Positions 8,370 to 18,140 of a stretch of 64,000 nt of DNA are shown piece by piece (position 1 is the first letter of the stretch; every line of letters begins with the position of its first letter). The position numbers and the translations under genes were made by a program. Below the pieces are notes generated by a model, which worked only from the letters and a program-made list of their open reading frames with translations, was not told where the DNA came from and did not search any database. This DNA is from Methanoregula sp. (GTDB lineage: Archaea; Halobacteriota; Methanomicrobia; Methanomicrobiales; Methanospirillaceae): contig CP112999.1 in the NCBI GenBank assembly GCA_026625165.1, forward strand, positions 1,488,001-1,552,000, given 5' to 3'.

Positions 8370-8495
8370 GACCACCCACGTTTCCTGACAGTGAGTTACA
8401 CGGGGTAAATATTAAATGATATGCAGAATCCCGGAGGTAAAACCGGGACTGGAGCGAGGGCGATGATAAAAAAGATTCAGGATTATCCCGCTTTT

Positions 8496-9443
8496 TTAAT
8501 CCTTGCGAGAAGCGGGGGCCTGATTAATGGTGGTGACAGTCACAGTTGTTGACGATATGGTAACCCGGTCTTCCTTTTCAATTGCGGCAAGGATCAGCTC
8601 GCTGAGCCGGGAGCGGAGAACCCGGCGGCTGCGGGCATCGGTAACGTACCGCACGTCAAGCGTAATCCAGTTGTCTGTCATGGTGATGTAGGCCGAGGGT
8701 TCGACAACTTTCTTGGGAAGGTAGTATTTTTCACCGATCCGTTCGATCTCTGCATCAGCCTGCACGGTAATCGATGCGGTTTCCGCCTTTACAATGCCAA
8801 GGACGATCTCCTTTGCCAGCCGCCAGTCGCTGTCATAGGTCAGGGGGATAAATATCTCGTCCCAGATGAACGAATGGTCGCGGGTATAATTATAGAAGGG
8901 ATTATTGATCACAAGGCCGTTTGGTATGATGAGCAGGCGCCCCGACGGCTGGTCCCCGGAGACCCAGCCCCGGATCTCCATCAGCGTCGTGCTCATGACA
9001 CCGATGTCCATGACGTCCCCGTACTTGTCGTTAATGGAGATACGGTCGCCGACACGGTACATGCCGGAAATCATGATCAGGATGCCCCCGACAAAATTCT
9101 TGAACACGTCCTGCAGGGCAAATGCGAGACCGGCACCGATGATACCGTACGACACGATGAGAGCAGAAGTATCGGTCACCCAGATACGAAGGCAGAGGAC
9201 AATGATGAAAACGACAGAAAGTACAGAGATTGCCTTGTTTGCAGTATACCGTGTTTTTAAGTCTGTTATCCTTTTAACAAGGAACATGCCAATGACAACC
9301 GTGAAAATAAGATACGTTACAACCAGTACAACAGAGGTGAAGAAAATGTCAGTAACAACCGGGTCATTGAGAACATGCGCAGCTGCGCCAATACCTGCAG
9401 TGAGGAGCACAAGCGCAGAAAAGATCAGAAGTTGCCGTTTCAT
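8496..9443 (-). CDS. MscS-family mechanosensitive channel
   Basis: A second MscS homolog, 315 residues. Hydrophobic segments cover about residues 4-23, 33-54 and 72-88. The pore helix ALIVSYGIIGAGLAFALQDVFKNFVGG leads into the beta domain MISGMYRVGDRISINDKYGDVMDIGVMSTTLMEI. It has an inserted loop RGWVSGDQPSGR before the IPNGLV motif, longer than in the other copies here. The C-terminal alpha/beta domain is present. It probably acts as an osmotic release valve. It is transcribed alone, 120 bases upstream of the AAA-like gene on the same strand. Confidence 0.9.
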   Translation of the reverse strand: MKRQLLIFSALVLLTAGIGAAAHVLNDPVVTDIFFTSVVLVVTYLIFTVVIGMFLVKRITDLKTRYTANKAISVLSVVFIIVLCLRIWVTDTSALIVSYGIIGAGLAFALQDVFKNFVGGILIMISGMYRVGDRISINDKYGDVMDIGVMSTTLMEIRGWVSGDQPSGRLLIIPNGLVINNPFYNYTRDHSFIWDEIFIPLTYDSDWRLAKEIVLGIVKAETASITVQADAEIERIGEKYYLPKKVVEPSAYITMTDNWITLDVRYVTDARSRRVLRSRLSELILAAIEKEDRVTISSTTVTVTTINQAPASRKD

Positions 9444-9834
9444 GTGTAGATATCAGTGAATATTCTCTCTTATTATATAGATAAAACGGTGGGCCCGGTA
9501 AAAAGGCCGGCAGAAGCCCGGCATTTGTGCCGTTCAGGTACAAAGCAATCATAAAAACGGGACAGGAATTTCCTGCGGCATTAGGTGAGATTCTGGTATT
9601 GATGGTGATGCCGCCATGTACTTTTATCCGTCTGATAAGTCATCCTGAATATCTGTACAATCGTCCGCTCAATTGCAATGGTTTTAATTTTCGGTTTATG
9701 GTATTATTATCATAAACATGGCGGGCAAAATTCTTCATGCATGACCCCGGCAAACCAGCATCATCCAGCAACTGTTTTTATTGTTTTTTCCGGAAGTGAT
9801 CTTTTATTAGGTACCATGGGTATTACACAGTAGG
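9444..9834. other. Intergenic region between divergent mscS and usp genes
   Basis: About 390 bases in which I see no gene. It must hold promoters for both flanking genes. A GC-rich self-complementary patch lies around 9490-9525 (GGCCGGCAGAAGCCCGGC). A 62-codon open frame at 9527-9715 has no ribosome-binding site. Confidence 0.4.
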
Positions 9835-10734
9835 ATGAAAACGATGTTTGAAAAAGTGCTGGTTGCCATGGATTTTTCAGCCTATTCGCAAAAAATCCTT
9901 GATTGCATCAGCGAGATTCCCGGGATACAGGAAGTGGTGCTGCTGCATGTTGTGGATGCTACCCACCCTTCAAAACTGGGGTGGACACAAGGACCGTACA
10001 TCGAGAACGTCAGGATCCTCATGGCCGAGAAAAAAGAGTCCCTTGAAAATCTCGGTTTGAAGGTCCGGATAAGTGTTGATGTGATTGTGAATGTGATCAC
10101 CCAGGGCAATGTTTCCCTTGCGATCCTTGAGGCGGCAGAAACAAATAATGTATCACTCGTCGTGATGGGGGCCCGGGGAATCAACCCGATCCAGGAGCTC
10201 CTGCTGGGAAGTGTCTCATCGACCGTTCTTAGACATGCAAAGACAAGCGTCCTCGTCATGCACTTCGAACCTGCACCGGATATTACGGATGAACCATCTG
10301 CCGCGTCCCACAGAAAATTATTTTCAAAAGTCCTGGTACCTACAGATTTTTCCAGACCTGCCAACGATGCGTTTTCTTTTATTAAAACGATCCCGGGGAT
10401 CAAAGAGATCGTCTTCCTGCATGTTGCCAACCGGGCTGAATCACAACAAGAGATTGAGGAAGCCATTCAAGATGCGCAAACCCGGCTTACGGACATGAAA
10501 AATGATCTCCTCGATGCCGGAAGTGTCGTTAATATTCATGTACGGGTGGGAGACCCGACTGAGATGATCCTTTCTGCTGCAAAGGAAGACAATGTATCCC
10601 TGATAGCGATGAGCGCCTTCGGGACGGACTTGGTCAGGGAGATGCTTCTCGGGAGCACGACTTTCACGGTGGTGCGGAGAACAAGAAAACCCGTTCTGGT
10701 TATACGCAGCGGGCAGGAAAACGAAATCAGGTGA
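9835..10734 (+). CDS. Tandem-domain universal stress protein (UspA family)
   Basis: 299 residues in two UspA domains. Domain 1 (about 1-145) begins MFEKVLVAMDFS and ends with the nucleotide-binding loop GARGINPIQELLLGSVSSTVLRHAKTSVLVM. Domain 2 (about 160-293) begins LFSKVLVPTDFS and ends AFGTDLVREMLLGSTTFTVVRRTRKPVLVIRS. The G-x2-G-x9-G-[ST] ATP-binding pattern is better kept in domain 1; in domain 2 the first Gly of GARG is Ala (SAFG). Such proteins act in general stress survival. It stands between ion-transport genes, matching the paralog at 13963. Confidence 0.92.
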   Translation: MKTMFEKVLVAMDFSAYSQKILDCISEIPGIQEVVLLHVVDATHPSKLGWTQGPYIENVRILMAEKKESLENLGLKVRISVDVIVNVITQGNVSLAILEAAETNNVSLVVMGARGINPIQELLLGSVSSTVLRHAKTSVLVMHFEPAPDITDEPSAASHRKLFSKVLVPTDFSRPANDAFSFIKTIPGIKEIVFLHVANRAESQQEIEEAIQDAQTRLTDMKNDLLDAGSVVNIHVRVGDPTEMILSAAKEDNVSLIAMSAFGTDLVREMLLGSTTFTVVRRTRKPVLVIRSGQENEIR

Positions 10735-10837
10735 GTGTTTCTCCGATATCCTGTGGTGCGGCTTTGTGCGAGGTTTGAGAGATTCCCCGACTTACTGCAT
10801 TGCCACACGGGTCGTAATTTCATAGAGTTATAAAAAT

Positions 10838-13633
10838 CTATATTCCCTGTACAGGAACTGCGCCACTCGTCTCGTTGCTCCTGAATTTCCCCACAAATTT
10901 ATACAGCTCCATCACCGCGATCACTCCCAGCGAGATTCCAAGAAGGAGAAACCACTCATCAAATGTGACCGGAGAAACCCCCAATGCATTTTGCATGAAG
11001 GGGATATACATCGATAGGATATGGATTCCCTGAGCCGCGATTACGCCCAGAATGAGAAACCGGTTGCGTGCAAGAGGTACATGGAATGCTGATATGTACT
11101 CCGATCGGCAATTGAAGACATGACAGTTTTCAAGCAGCACCATCAGGAGCAGGAGAAGATTGCGTGCGGTATTCTCTTCATAACCAGCACCGATCAGGAA
11201 CCCCCATACAACAAATGCGGAAATTCCAATATACAGTCCTGATACAATCGTTTCTTCTGCCATCCTGCGGTTGATGATGCTCTCTTGTGGGAGGCGCGGT
11301 TTTCGTTTCATCACACCGGACTCGCCTCCTTCAAACGCGAGTGCCACATCCTGGATACCGTTGGTGACAAGGTTGAGCCAGAGCAACTGTACCGCAAGAA
11401 GCGGGAGCGGGAGTCCGGCACCGAGTGCCAGCATAAAGAGGACCACTTCGGCAAACCCGGTGGAGATAAGCAGGTATGTCACCTTCCTGATATTGTCATA
11501 GGTCACCCGTCCTTCATAGATCCCGTCGACAATGGAGGAGAATGAATCTTCGGTGATGATGATGGAGGCAGTGTCCTTTGCAAGATCGGTGCCGGATCCC
11601 ATGGCAACCCCGATATTTGCCTGCTTCAATGCCGGTGTATCATTGACCCCATCCCCCGTTACCGCTACATAATGCCCGAGTCTCTGGAGATTTTTCACTA
11701 TGGCAAGTTTCTGGAGTGGGACGACCCGGGCAAACACTGATATATTCTCAAGTTTTTTAATTGCTTCAGGACGTTCAAGATCCCTAAATGTTTCGAGTTC
11801 TGTTCCGGTAATCAATTGTTCCGGAGATTTGGCTATGCCGAGCTCACGGGCAATCGCAAGCGCAGTTGCAGGATGATCGCCGGTTACCATTGCAACACGG
11901 ATCCCCGCCTGGCGGCAGGTCTGGATCGCTTCTGCCGCCTCCGGCCTGACCGGGTCGATAAAGCATGCAAAGCCCACAAACATCAGTGAATGAAGATCGG
12001 CGCGGTCAGGAGCCGGTTTATCCGGTTGCGGGTGCAGATCACCCTCTGCAAGCGCGATCACCCTGAATCCCTGTTCGGCAAGCTCAAGGGCAAGTTCCAT
12101 CATCAGCGGTGCATCGAGGGGTGAGGTTCCCTGGCCGGATGATTGCCCCCAACACATAGGGAGGATCATCTCCACGGCACCCTTGACGACAATCCGGTTG
12201 CGGGATCCTTCCTTGTAAAATGTGGCTGCATACCTGAATTCGGCTTCAAACGGGATCTCGCCAATGACAAATATGCGTCTCCTCACCTCGTCAGGTTCGA
12301 GACCAAGCTTGTACCCGTACGCGAGAAAAGCGATGTCAATAGGATCACCCTGATGCACCCATCCCCTGCCCGAACGTCTCAGCTCAGCACTGTTACATAT
12401 GATTCCCAGTGCGGCAAAGTTTAAAAGACGCCCGCGGTCTTCAGCTACACTATTCCCTGCACTTTCTGTTACAACCTCCCCGTCACCATCATATCCCTCT
12501 CCGGTTATCGTAAAGGGATGACCGTCAGGGAATTCAACAAGACGTAATGTCTGTGCATTCACTGTGAGCGTGCCGGTTTTATCGCTGGCAATGTATGTAC
12601 AACTCCCCAGCGCTTCGACTGCAGTCAGTTTTCGAACGATCACGTTCCTCGCTGCCATCCGGGATACCCCGAGGGAAAGTGCAACGGTAATTGATACAGG
12701 TAGTCCTTCAGGGATAGCAGACACAGCGAGTGCTACCACGATAAAAAAAACCTCGATGGAGGGCATACCCCGGGATAATGCAATTACTGCAATCAGGATA
12801 CCTGCCGCAATGACAAAGAACCCGATTCTCTGCGAAAATTTTTCCATACGGATCAGGAGCGGAGGCTTTACCGGATCCGTAAGTACCACACTCCGGGCGA
12901 TCTTTCCTACTTCAGTCAGAAGCCCGGTGGCTGTAACAACACCTTCGCCTCTTCCTGATACCACCGTCGATCCTGCATACGCCATATTCCACCGGGCCAT
13001 GAAGGGGGTTTCTTCAGGTATGGTGACCGTATCTTTTTCAACAGGAAGGGATTCGCCGGAGAGGAGGGATTCGTCTACCTTCAGGGAATACTCATGGAGG
13101 AGCCGGATATCTGCCGGCACACGGTTTCCTTCGCTTAAGAGAACAACATCGCCAGGAACGAGGTCGGCAGCATCTATTGTGATTGGATGTCCGTCTCTGT
13201 GGACAATCGCGGTTATATGGAGAAGCGCCTGCAATGCATGGGCACTCTTTTCCGCTTTCCATTCCTGGATGGTCCCGATGATCGCGTTCACACAAATGAC
13301 GGCAAGGATAAATGTACCATCAGTAATTTCCCCGATCCCAAATGATATTAGGGCGGCAACAAGGAGGATGTAGATGAGCGGACTTTTAAACTGACGGAGG
13401 ACGACTTCCCAGGGTGCCGGAGGTTTCTTTGAGGGGAGAGTGTTGCTCCCATATTTCTGATTTCTTGCCCGGACTTCATGCGTATCAAGACCTTGGGGTG
13501 ATGATGCAAGCAGAGCATAGATCTCATCCGCGTTGAGTGCATGCCATGCAGTGTCCTTTAGGACCTGTATGTTGCAGCAGGCGGTCCCTGGTGAATTCCC
13601 GGGAGGGGAGGCTCTGTTTTTGTCCGGGTTCAT
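10838..13633 (-). CDS. P2-type cation-transporting ATPase
   Basis: 931 residues with complete P-type machinery: actuator LSGES at about 191-195, phosphorylation site DKTGTLT with Asp351, hinge TGDGVNDTPAL, and ten or so membrane helices. The order N-terminal cation_ATPase_N, E1-E2, HAD, C-terminal helices is that of P2 (SERCA/PMR1-like) pumps. Helix M4 has SAIPEGLPVS as in Ca2+ and Na+ pumps. Helix M6 reads NLVTNGIQDVALAFE, with Asn where Ca2+-ATPases have the binding-site Asp, so the ion may be Na+, K+ or Ca2+. An N-terminal extension carries CC near residue 19. It is flanked by two Usp genes. Confidence 0.9.
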   Translation of the reverse strand: MNPDKNRASPPGNSPGTACCNIQVLKDTAWHALNADEIYALLASSPQGLDTHEVRARNQKYGSNTLPSKKPPAPWEVVLRQFKSPLIYILLVAALISFGIGEITDGTFILAVICVNAIIGTIQEWKAEKSAHALQALLHITAIVHRDGHPITIDAADLVPGDVVLLSEGNRVPADIRLLHEYSLKVDESLLSGESLPVEKDTVTIPEETPFMARWNMAYAGSTVVSGRGEGVVTATGLLTEVGKIARSVVLTDPVKPPLLIRMEKFSQRIGFFVIAAGILIAVIALSRGMPSIEVFFIVVALAVSAIPEGLPVSITVALSLGVSRMAARNVIVRKLTAVEALGSCTYIASDKTGTLTVNAQTLRLVEFPDGHPFTITGEGYDGDGEVVTESAGNSVAEDRGRLLNFAALGIICNSAELRRSGRGWVHQGDPIDIAFLAYGYKLGLEPDEVRRRIFVIGEIPFEAEFRYAATFYKEGSRNRIVVKGAVEMILPMCWGQSSGQGTSPLDAPLMMELALELAEQGFRVIALAEGDLHPQPDKPAPDRADLHSLMFVGFACFIDPVRPEAAEAIQTCRQAGIRVAMVTGDHPATALAIARELGIAKSPEQLITGTELETFRDLERPEAIKKLENISVFARVVPLQKLAIVKNLQRLGHYVAVTGDGVNDTPALKQANIGVAMGSGTDLAKDTASIIITEDSFSSIVDGIYEGRVTYDNIRKVTYLLISTGFAEVVLFMLALGAGLPLPLLAVQLLWLNLVTNGIQDVALAFEGGESGVMKRKPRLPQESIINRRMAEETIVSGLYIGISAFVVWGFLIGAGYEENTARNLLLLLMVLLENCHVFNCRSEYISAFHVPLARNRFLILGVIAAQGIHILSMYIPFMQNALGVSPVTFDEWFLLLGISLGVIAVMELYKFVGKFRSNETSGAVPVQGI

Positions 13634-13962
13634 TTCCGTATCATGAGATTATTGTAAGATTATAAAAAATGGAGGGAAGTACCCGTAACACAACCTTGGG
13701 ATCTACCCCTCTTTTCCGGATTATTGTTTATTTTATCGGCCCGGTTTTATTTCGGATTCCGTTGGTGCCTGCTTGACAGCTTTTTTTGGATTTCTGGTTT
13801 TTCAATTATCCCTGCGATCATAATTATCCCAGAATGTTACCAAAAAATTCCCCCGGACCAATGCATTTCCGGTTGGGTAATGATCACAAAGAACAGTTCC
13901 CGGGAAATCACACGCGGGCTCCCGTAGACACTATTTACACGCAGCAATATCGTACCCCTGCA
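13634..13962. other. Intergenic region upstream of P2-type ATPase gene
   Basis: About 330 bases, A/T-rich, containing the promoter of the ATPase gene and the 3' flank of the usp gene. AATTATCCC occurs twice (13804-13812 and 13821-13829). I see no gene here. Confidence 0.4.
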
Positions 13963-14835
13963 TTATTGCTTCGTGCCCAGTGATCTTCTCAGCACAAGAA
14001 CCGGTTTTTTGGAATTCCGTGCCACACGTGCTGTTGTGCTGCCCACAAGACTCTGCAGAAAACCTCTCTTTCCTGTTGATTTGAGGATGATAATGGATAT
14101 GTCATGCTTCTCTGAGAATGAGATGATCTCTTCAGCAGCGCTACCAACAGAAACATGAATCTGCGCAGGAATGGAGATCCGGACAAAACAGTCCTGCATT
14201 CTGCCAAGTATTGCCTTTGCTGCATCAACAGAGGTCCTGATTTCTTCCGGGGAATCCCCGGTTGTCACAGCATGGAAAAGCGTAACCTTCCGGATCCATG
14301 GCAGTTCATGGCAAGAGAACTCTGCAATCTCCGGATCTGAAAAATCCGTACATACCATGACATGTGAAAAAAGGTCCGGGCAGGGAAGATCCTGTCCCGG
14401 GGAGGGCATATCATCTGCCCACCTGTTATTGACAAGAAGCAGATCTGTCTTCCCATAGCGGAGAAAATCAGATGCGACACTTCCAAGAAGCAGGGTATCG
14501 ATGATCCCCCTTCCCCTCCTTCCCATGAGGGTAAGCGCAATCCCTTCCCGTGATGCAATCCGGTTGAGCGCCTCAAAGATCTCGCCACCCTGGATCTCCT
14601 CGATGATTGTCCTTACTGTTGCTCCGGGTAATGTGAAATCTCTTTTGATCTCTTCCAGGCACGACCTCGTATATTCACGATCGGGATCATCCAGGGCTGC
14701 AACCTTCGAAGGATATCTGTTGTAGACAACATGAAGAATCTCCACCTGTCGTATTCCCGGAATATGTCTGAGACAACGAAGTGCGTACCGGGATTTGACT
14801 GAGAGATCGACCGGGACAAGCACATGATCATACAT
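13963..14835 (-). CDS. Tandem-domain universal stress protein (UspA family)
   Basis: 290 residues in two Usp domains, starting MYDHVLVPVDLS and, near residue 158, LFSHVMVCTDFSDPEIAEF. Domain 1 keeps the ATP loop GRRGRGIIDTLLLGSVASDFLRYGKTDLLLV. Domain 2 has KSTGKRGFLQSLVGSTTARVARNSKKPVLVL. The ATG is preceded by GGAGGTG, a strong ribosome-binding site. It differs clearly from the Usp at 9835, so the two are old paralogs. Its position just downstream of a Na+/H+ antiporter gene on the same strand suggests a shared response to ion or energy stress. Confidence 0.92.
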   Translation of the reverse strand: MYDHVLVPVDLSVKSRYALRCLRHIPGIRQVEILHVVYNRYPSKVAALDDPDREYTRSCLEEIKRDFTLPGATVRTIIEEIQGGEIFEALNRIASREGIALTLMGRRGRGIIDTLLLGSVASDFLRYGKTDLLLVNNRWADDMPSPGQDLPCPDLFSHVMVCTDFSDPEIAEFSCHELPWIRKVTLFHAVTTGDSPEEIRTSVDAAKAILGRMQDCFVRISIPAQIHVSVGSAAEEIISFSEKHDISIIILKSTGKRGFLQSLVGSTTARVARNSKKPVLVLRRSLGTKQ

Positions 14836-14964
14836 GATGCACCTCCGGCTTCTGGTCTCCCTTGCACGAGACGTTACAACAGGGGTCCGGAAGCATGTTC
14901 CCCCAGCAGAATATACTAAGAGTAAAAAGCAGAGCCGCTAAGTCCCGGAGATGTTGAATACCAA

Positions 14965-16182
14965 TCATGATTTTCCTCCATCGATCGGGATGCCATTAGC
15001 ATTGTACATGCAGTAATCATCTTTGAAAAACCAGTTCCGGTAAACGATCGGAGTGATGACCGTAGTCAACAGGCTCATCATCACGATTGCCACATAAACC
15101 CCCTGTCCGATGATCCCTTTTTCAAGGCCGATCAGCGCGATGATCATCGCAACTTCCCCGCGGGGCGCCATCCCGAATCCGATGATGAGTGAGTCCTTCG
15201 TGCACAACCCGCCAAATTTCGCCGGAAGTCCGCACCCTATCACCTTGGTCAGGATGGCGACAAGGGTCAGCACGAGCAGGAAGAGCAGGATCTCCGGGGT
15301 AACCGCATGGAAATCTGCGATGATGCCTAACGAAACGAAAAATATTGCGGCGAATATGATTTGGAGATACTCCGCTCCTTCCTTTAAACTTCTGCTCTGG
15401 TGCAGCTCTACATCTTTGAATGAAACACCGGCAATGAATGCCCCGACAATTGCCGAAAGCCCGACAGCTTCAGCACACATTGCATAGAGGAAGGCGAGCA
15501 TCATGGCAAAGATGAAGATAAACTCCGGGTATTTCTGGACAAAGGGCGTTGTGTCCAGCTTTGCGAGATATTTGCTTACAACAAGTATCCCAAACACCCC
15601 CGCGATCACAATAAAAGTGACGGCCTTTACAGTCACGATTGCAATCCCGAGATACGAAAACGAGCCACTGACAACATCAGTACTGATCGCAAGAGCGAGG
15701 AGGGCGAGCACATCGTCGATCACAGCCGCCCCGATGATCGCTTTTGCCGCTTCAGTCTGGAGCTTGCCCAGCTCTTTTAAGACATTTGCTGTAATTGCGA
15801 TGCTTGTCGCCGTACAGGCAGTCCCGATAAAGATCGCGCTCGCCGAATCGAACCCGAACAGGACAGCAAGATACCAGCCGCCGACCCATGGCACGATGAC
15901 ACCGATAAGGGCAATGGCAAAGTTCCGCGGCTGGACGATATCTTTCATATTGAACTCAAACCCGATCACGAACAACAGGATGACCGCACCGAGATGGGCG
16001 ATGCTCCGGACAAAATCGGTGTAGGTGATCATGCCGAGCACGCTCGGCCCGACAACAAGCCCGACGAGAATCAGCCCGATGACCGCCGACTGGTTGATCC
16101 GCGATGCGACAAGGTACCCGGCAAGAGCCACAAACAAAAGCAGGCTCATCTGGAATTCTGGGGAGGTGAAGAGACTATCCAT
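14965..16182 (-). CDS. CPA2-family Na+(K+)/H+ antiporter
   Basis: 405 residues with about 12 membrane helices of the NapA/KefB type. The core GTACTATSIAITANVLKELG followed by AVIDDVLALLALA carries the paired acidic residues (Asp-Asp) that bind Na+ and H+ in electrogenic antiporters. GLSAIVGAFIAGVSF and GFGMAPRGEVAMIIALIGLE are also typical. There is no TrkA-N regulatory domain, so it differs from Kef K+ channels. The frame is open further upstream to 16269, but ATG 16182 gives the expected family N-terminus (MDSLFTSPEFQMSLLLF). A decayed copy of this same N-terminus lies at 17809-17910. Confidence 0.9.
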   Translation of the reverse strand: MDSLFTSPEFQMSLLLFVALAGYLVASRINQSAVIGLILVGLVVGPSVLGMITYTDFVRSIAHLGAVILLFVIGFEFNMKDIVQPRNFAIALIGVIVPWVGGWYLAVLFGFDSASAIFIGTACTATSIAITANVLKELGKLQTEAAKAIIGAAVIDDVLALLALAISTDVVSGSFSYLGIAIVTVKAVTFIVIAGVFGILVVSKYLAKLDTTPFVQKYPEFIFIFAMMLAFLYAMCAEAVGLSAIVGAFIAGVSFKDVELHQSRSLKEGAEYLQIIFAAIFFVSLGIIADFHAVTPEILLFLLVLTLVAILTKVIGCGLPAKFGGLCTKDSLIIGFGMAPRGEVAMIIALIGLEKGIIGQGVYVAIVMMSLLTTVITPIVYRNWFFKDDYCMYNANGIPIDGGKS

Positions 16183-16385
16183 TGTATTAACTGGGAAATA
16201 AAAGTAAAAAGCCCTTTGCCGATGACCTGCTTCACCTATGCCATCACAAATCTTTTTCGCATAAGGCATGCTATTACCATTATTTAATTAAAGAAAATCT
16301 GCCAGCATCTCAAAGGTACTCCCCATACATGTGGAAATATGACAAATATACTCTCTGACATCGCATGCTGGCACAGGTGATTACA

Positions 16386-17564
16386 ATGGATGCCCTCGTT
16401 CTTGCCGGTATCGTTCTCGCCCTGCTTTTTAATTTTGTAAACGGTATGAACGATGCGGCAAATTCGATTGCCACAATTGTCGCCACACGGGTTCTCAGCC
16501 CGCTAAAAGCGGTGGCGATGGCTGCTTTTTTTAACCTGGCCGGTCCGCTTATCTTCACGACTGCAGTAGCAAAGACGATCGGAAAAGGGATTGTTGATCC
16601 AATGTTTCTGACGATACCTGTGCTTCTGATCGGTTTATTTGTCGCGGTCCTCTGGGTATTTCTCTCATCCTGGCTGGGCATCCCAATATCGGCAACCCAC
16701 GCGTTGGTGGGGGGTCTTATCGGATCCGCTGCTGCATATGCCGGGACCGGCGTGATTGTCCTGCCCCCTCCGGGCACAATCATGGGATTGTTCATTTATA
16801 CTGCTATTGGTGCAGGTATCGGAACGGCTGCTTTCTTTATCATGGGGATATCAAAAAAAGAAGAAGCAATGCTCACCCTCATCGCTCAGGGGGCATTTGC
16901 CGGGGCAGTGCTCTCTGTCCCGGTTGTTATCATCACGGGACTGTTGAAAATCTCAGGGATGTTTGCGATCCTCGTATTTATTGTCATTTCACCCCTTCTC
17001 GGGTTTGTCTTCGCATACCTCCTCTCCCTTCTTTTTGTCCGCCGCTTCAGGAATGACAATACGAAAAAAATGAACTTCCTGTCAAAAAAACTGCAGATTG
17101 TTTCTGCCTCGTTCTATAGCCTCGGGCACGGGAGCAACGATGCCCAGAATGCTATGGGAATCATTACAGCATTCCTGGTCGCAGGCGGGGTGCTCACCGA
17201 ATTCATTGTACCTCTCTGGGTGATTGTTCTGTCCAGTGCTGCGATAGCGCTCGGCACATTATTAGGAGGGTGGGAGGTGGTTAAAACCATGGCGAGAAGG
17301 ATTACCAATCTCCGTCCATACCAAGGATTCTGTGCGGAAACTTCTGGAGGTGTAGCCCTTTCCTTTGTCACTTCGTTCGGTGTCCCGGTCTCGACAACCC
17401 ATGCGATCACCGGTTCGATCATGGGCGTCGGTGCCTCACGGGGATCTTCTCAGGTTCAGTGGGGGATTGTGCGGCAGATCATTACCGCATGGGTATTGAC
17501 CATCCCGATCACGTCCGTCACCGCGTATTTATTATTTTCCCTCTACCGGATTATGATATTCTGA
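16386..17564 (+). CDS. pit: PiT-family inorganic phosphate permease
   Basis: About 392 residues with 10 or so membrane helices. The two PiT signature repeats are clear: NGMNDAANSIATIVATRVLSP near the N-terminus, and HGSNDAQNAMGIITAF in the second half. Each is followed by a helix with a [ST]TH motif (PISATHALVGG, PVSTTHAITGS). PiT carriers import phosphate (or metal-phosphate) with Na+ or H+. ATG 16386 is preferred to 16365 because AGGTGA lies five bases before it. It diverges from the antiporter gene. No phoU gene is adjacent. Confidence 0.93.
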   Translation: MDALVLAGIVLALLFNFVNGMNDAANSIATIVATRVLSPLKAVAMAAFFNLAGPLIFTTAVAKTIGKGIVDPMFLTIPVLLIGLFVAVLWVFLSSWLGIPISATHALVGGLIGSAAAYAGTGVIVLPPPGTIMGLFIYTAIGAGIGTAAFFIMGISKKEEAMLTLIAQGAFAGAVLSVPVVIITGLLKISGMFAILVFIVISPLLGFVFAYLLSLLFVRRFRNDNTKKMNFLSKKLQIVSASFYSLGHGSNDAQNAMGIITAFLVAGGVLTEFIVPLWVIVLSSAAIALGTLLGGWEVVKTMARRITNLRPYQGFCAETSGGVALSFVTSFGVPVSTTHAITGSIMGVGASRGSSQVQWGIVRQIITAWVLTIPITSVTAYLLFSLYRIMIF

Positions 17565-18140
17565 AAATGAGATTGCATGGTCTAAATATCACCGGCAATT
17601 CCGGCATATTTGACATATGTTATACTATAGCTTGTTTTTATGCAGTACGCTCTTTTGTGTTCGATGATAACATCGGTGATATCCGTCCGGTTTCTGCTAC
17701 ATTTGACTACGGTCAAATGCATTTTGCAACCCAAAGTTGTCAGTATTAAAACGCGATTTGTCATGAAAACATTCTGACATGAGTGCAACAAGTGGAAAAA
17801 ACGCAGTCCAGCGAGCTTGTGTGCGCAATATCTGCGAAAAGGTAGCCACCAAGTGCCGCGAACAGGAGCAGGCCCATCGGGAATTCAGGCAGGGTGAAAC
17901 GCGATCCCATCGCACCAGCTGATGGTCTGTCATAATCAAGACCCATTTTATTTTGATGCGCTCAGTGGATTATAAACCGCTGTAAGACGATGCAATGATT
18001 CGCACCATACAAAATTGTTTTTGCATGAAATTTCTCATCGGCAGTGACTCTGGATGTCATCGATGATATCCCGCAATCCGGTACCTGGCCGATATTCAAT
18101 AGAACATTCTATTAACCGTTAAACTTCCATAATTATTGAG
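17565..18140. other. Intergenic region holding a decayed antiporter fragment
   Basis: Nearly 580 bases without an intact gene. Apart from the antiporter remnant at 17809-17910, I see an A/T-rich stretch with TTTGACTACGGTCAAA (17700-17715), an imperfect palindrome, and the promoter region of the CPA1 antiporter just before 18141. Confidence 0.5.
17809..17910 (-). pseudogene. Remnant of the CPA2 antiporter N-terminus
   Basis: The reverse strand reads MGSRFTLPEFPMGLLLFAAL then GGYLFADIAHTSS, which aligns without gaps to MDSLFTSPEFQMSLLLFVAL then AGYLVASRINQSA of the antiporter encoded at 14965-16182. About 19 of 34 positions are identical. After this the similarity ends and a stop follows by 17761. 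No later antiporter segments (ATSIAIT, VIDDVL) are found nearby. This is best read as the 5' end of a duplicated antiporter gene whose remainder was deleted. Confidence 0.7.

Noticed and set aside
12564-13373. Open frame of 269 codons antisense to the P2-type ATPase gene
   Set aside because: Composition is dominated by Ser, Thr, Ile and Arg, as in the reverse of a GC-biased membrane protein gene, and the ATPase on the other strand is certain.
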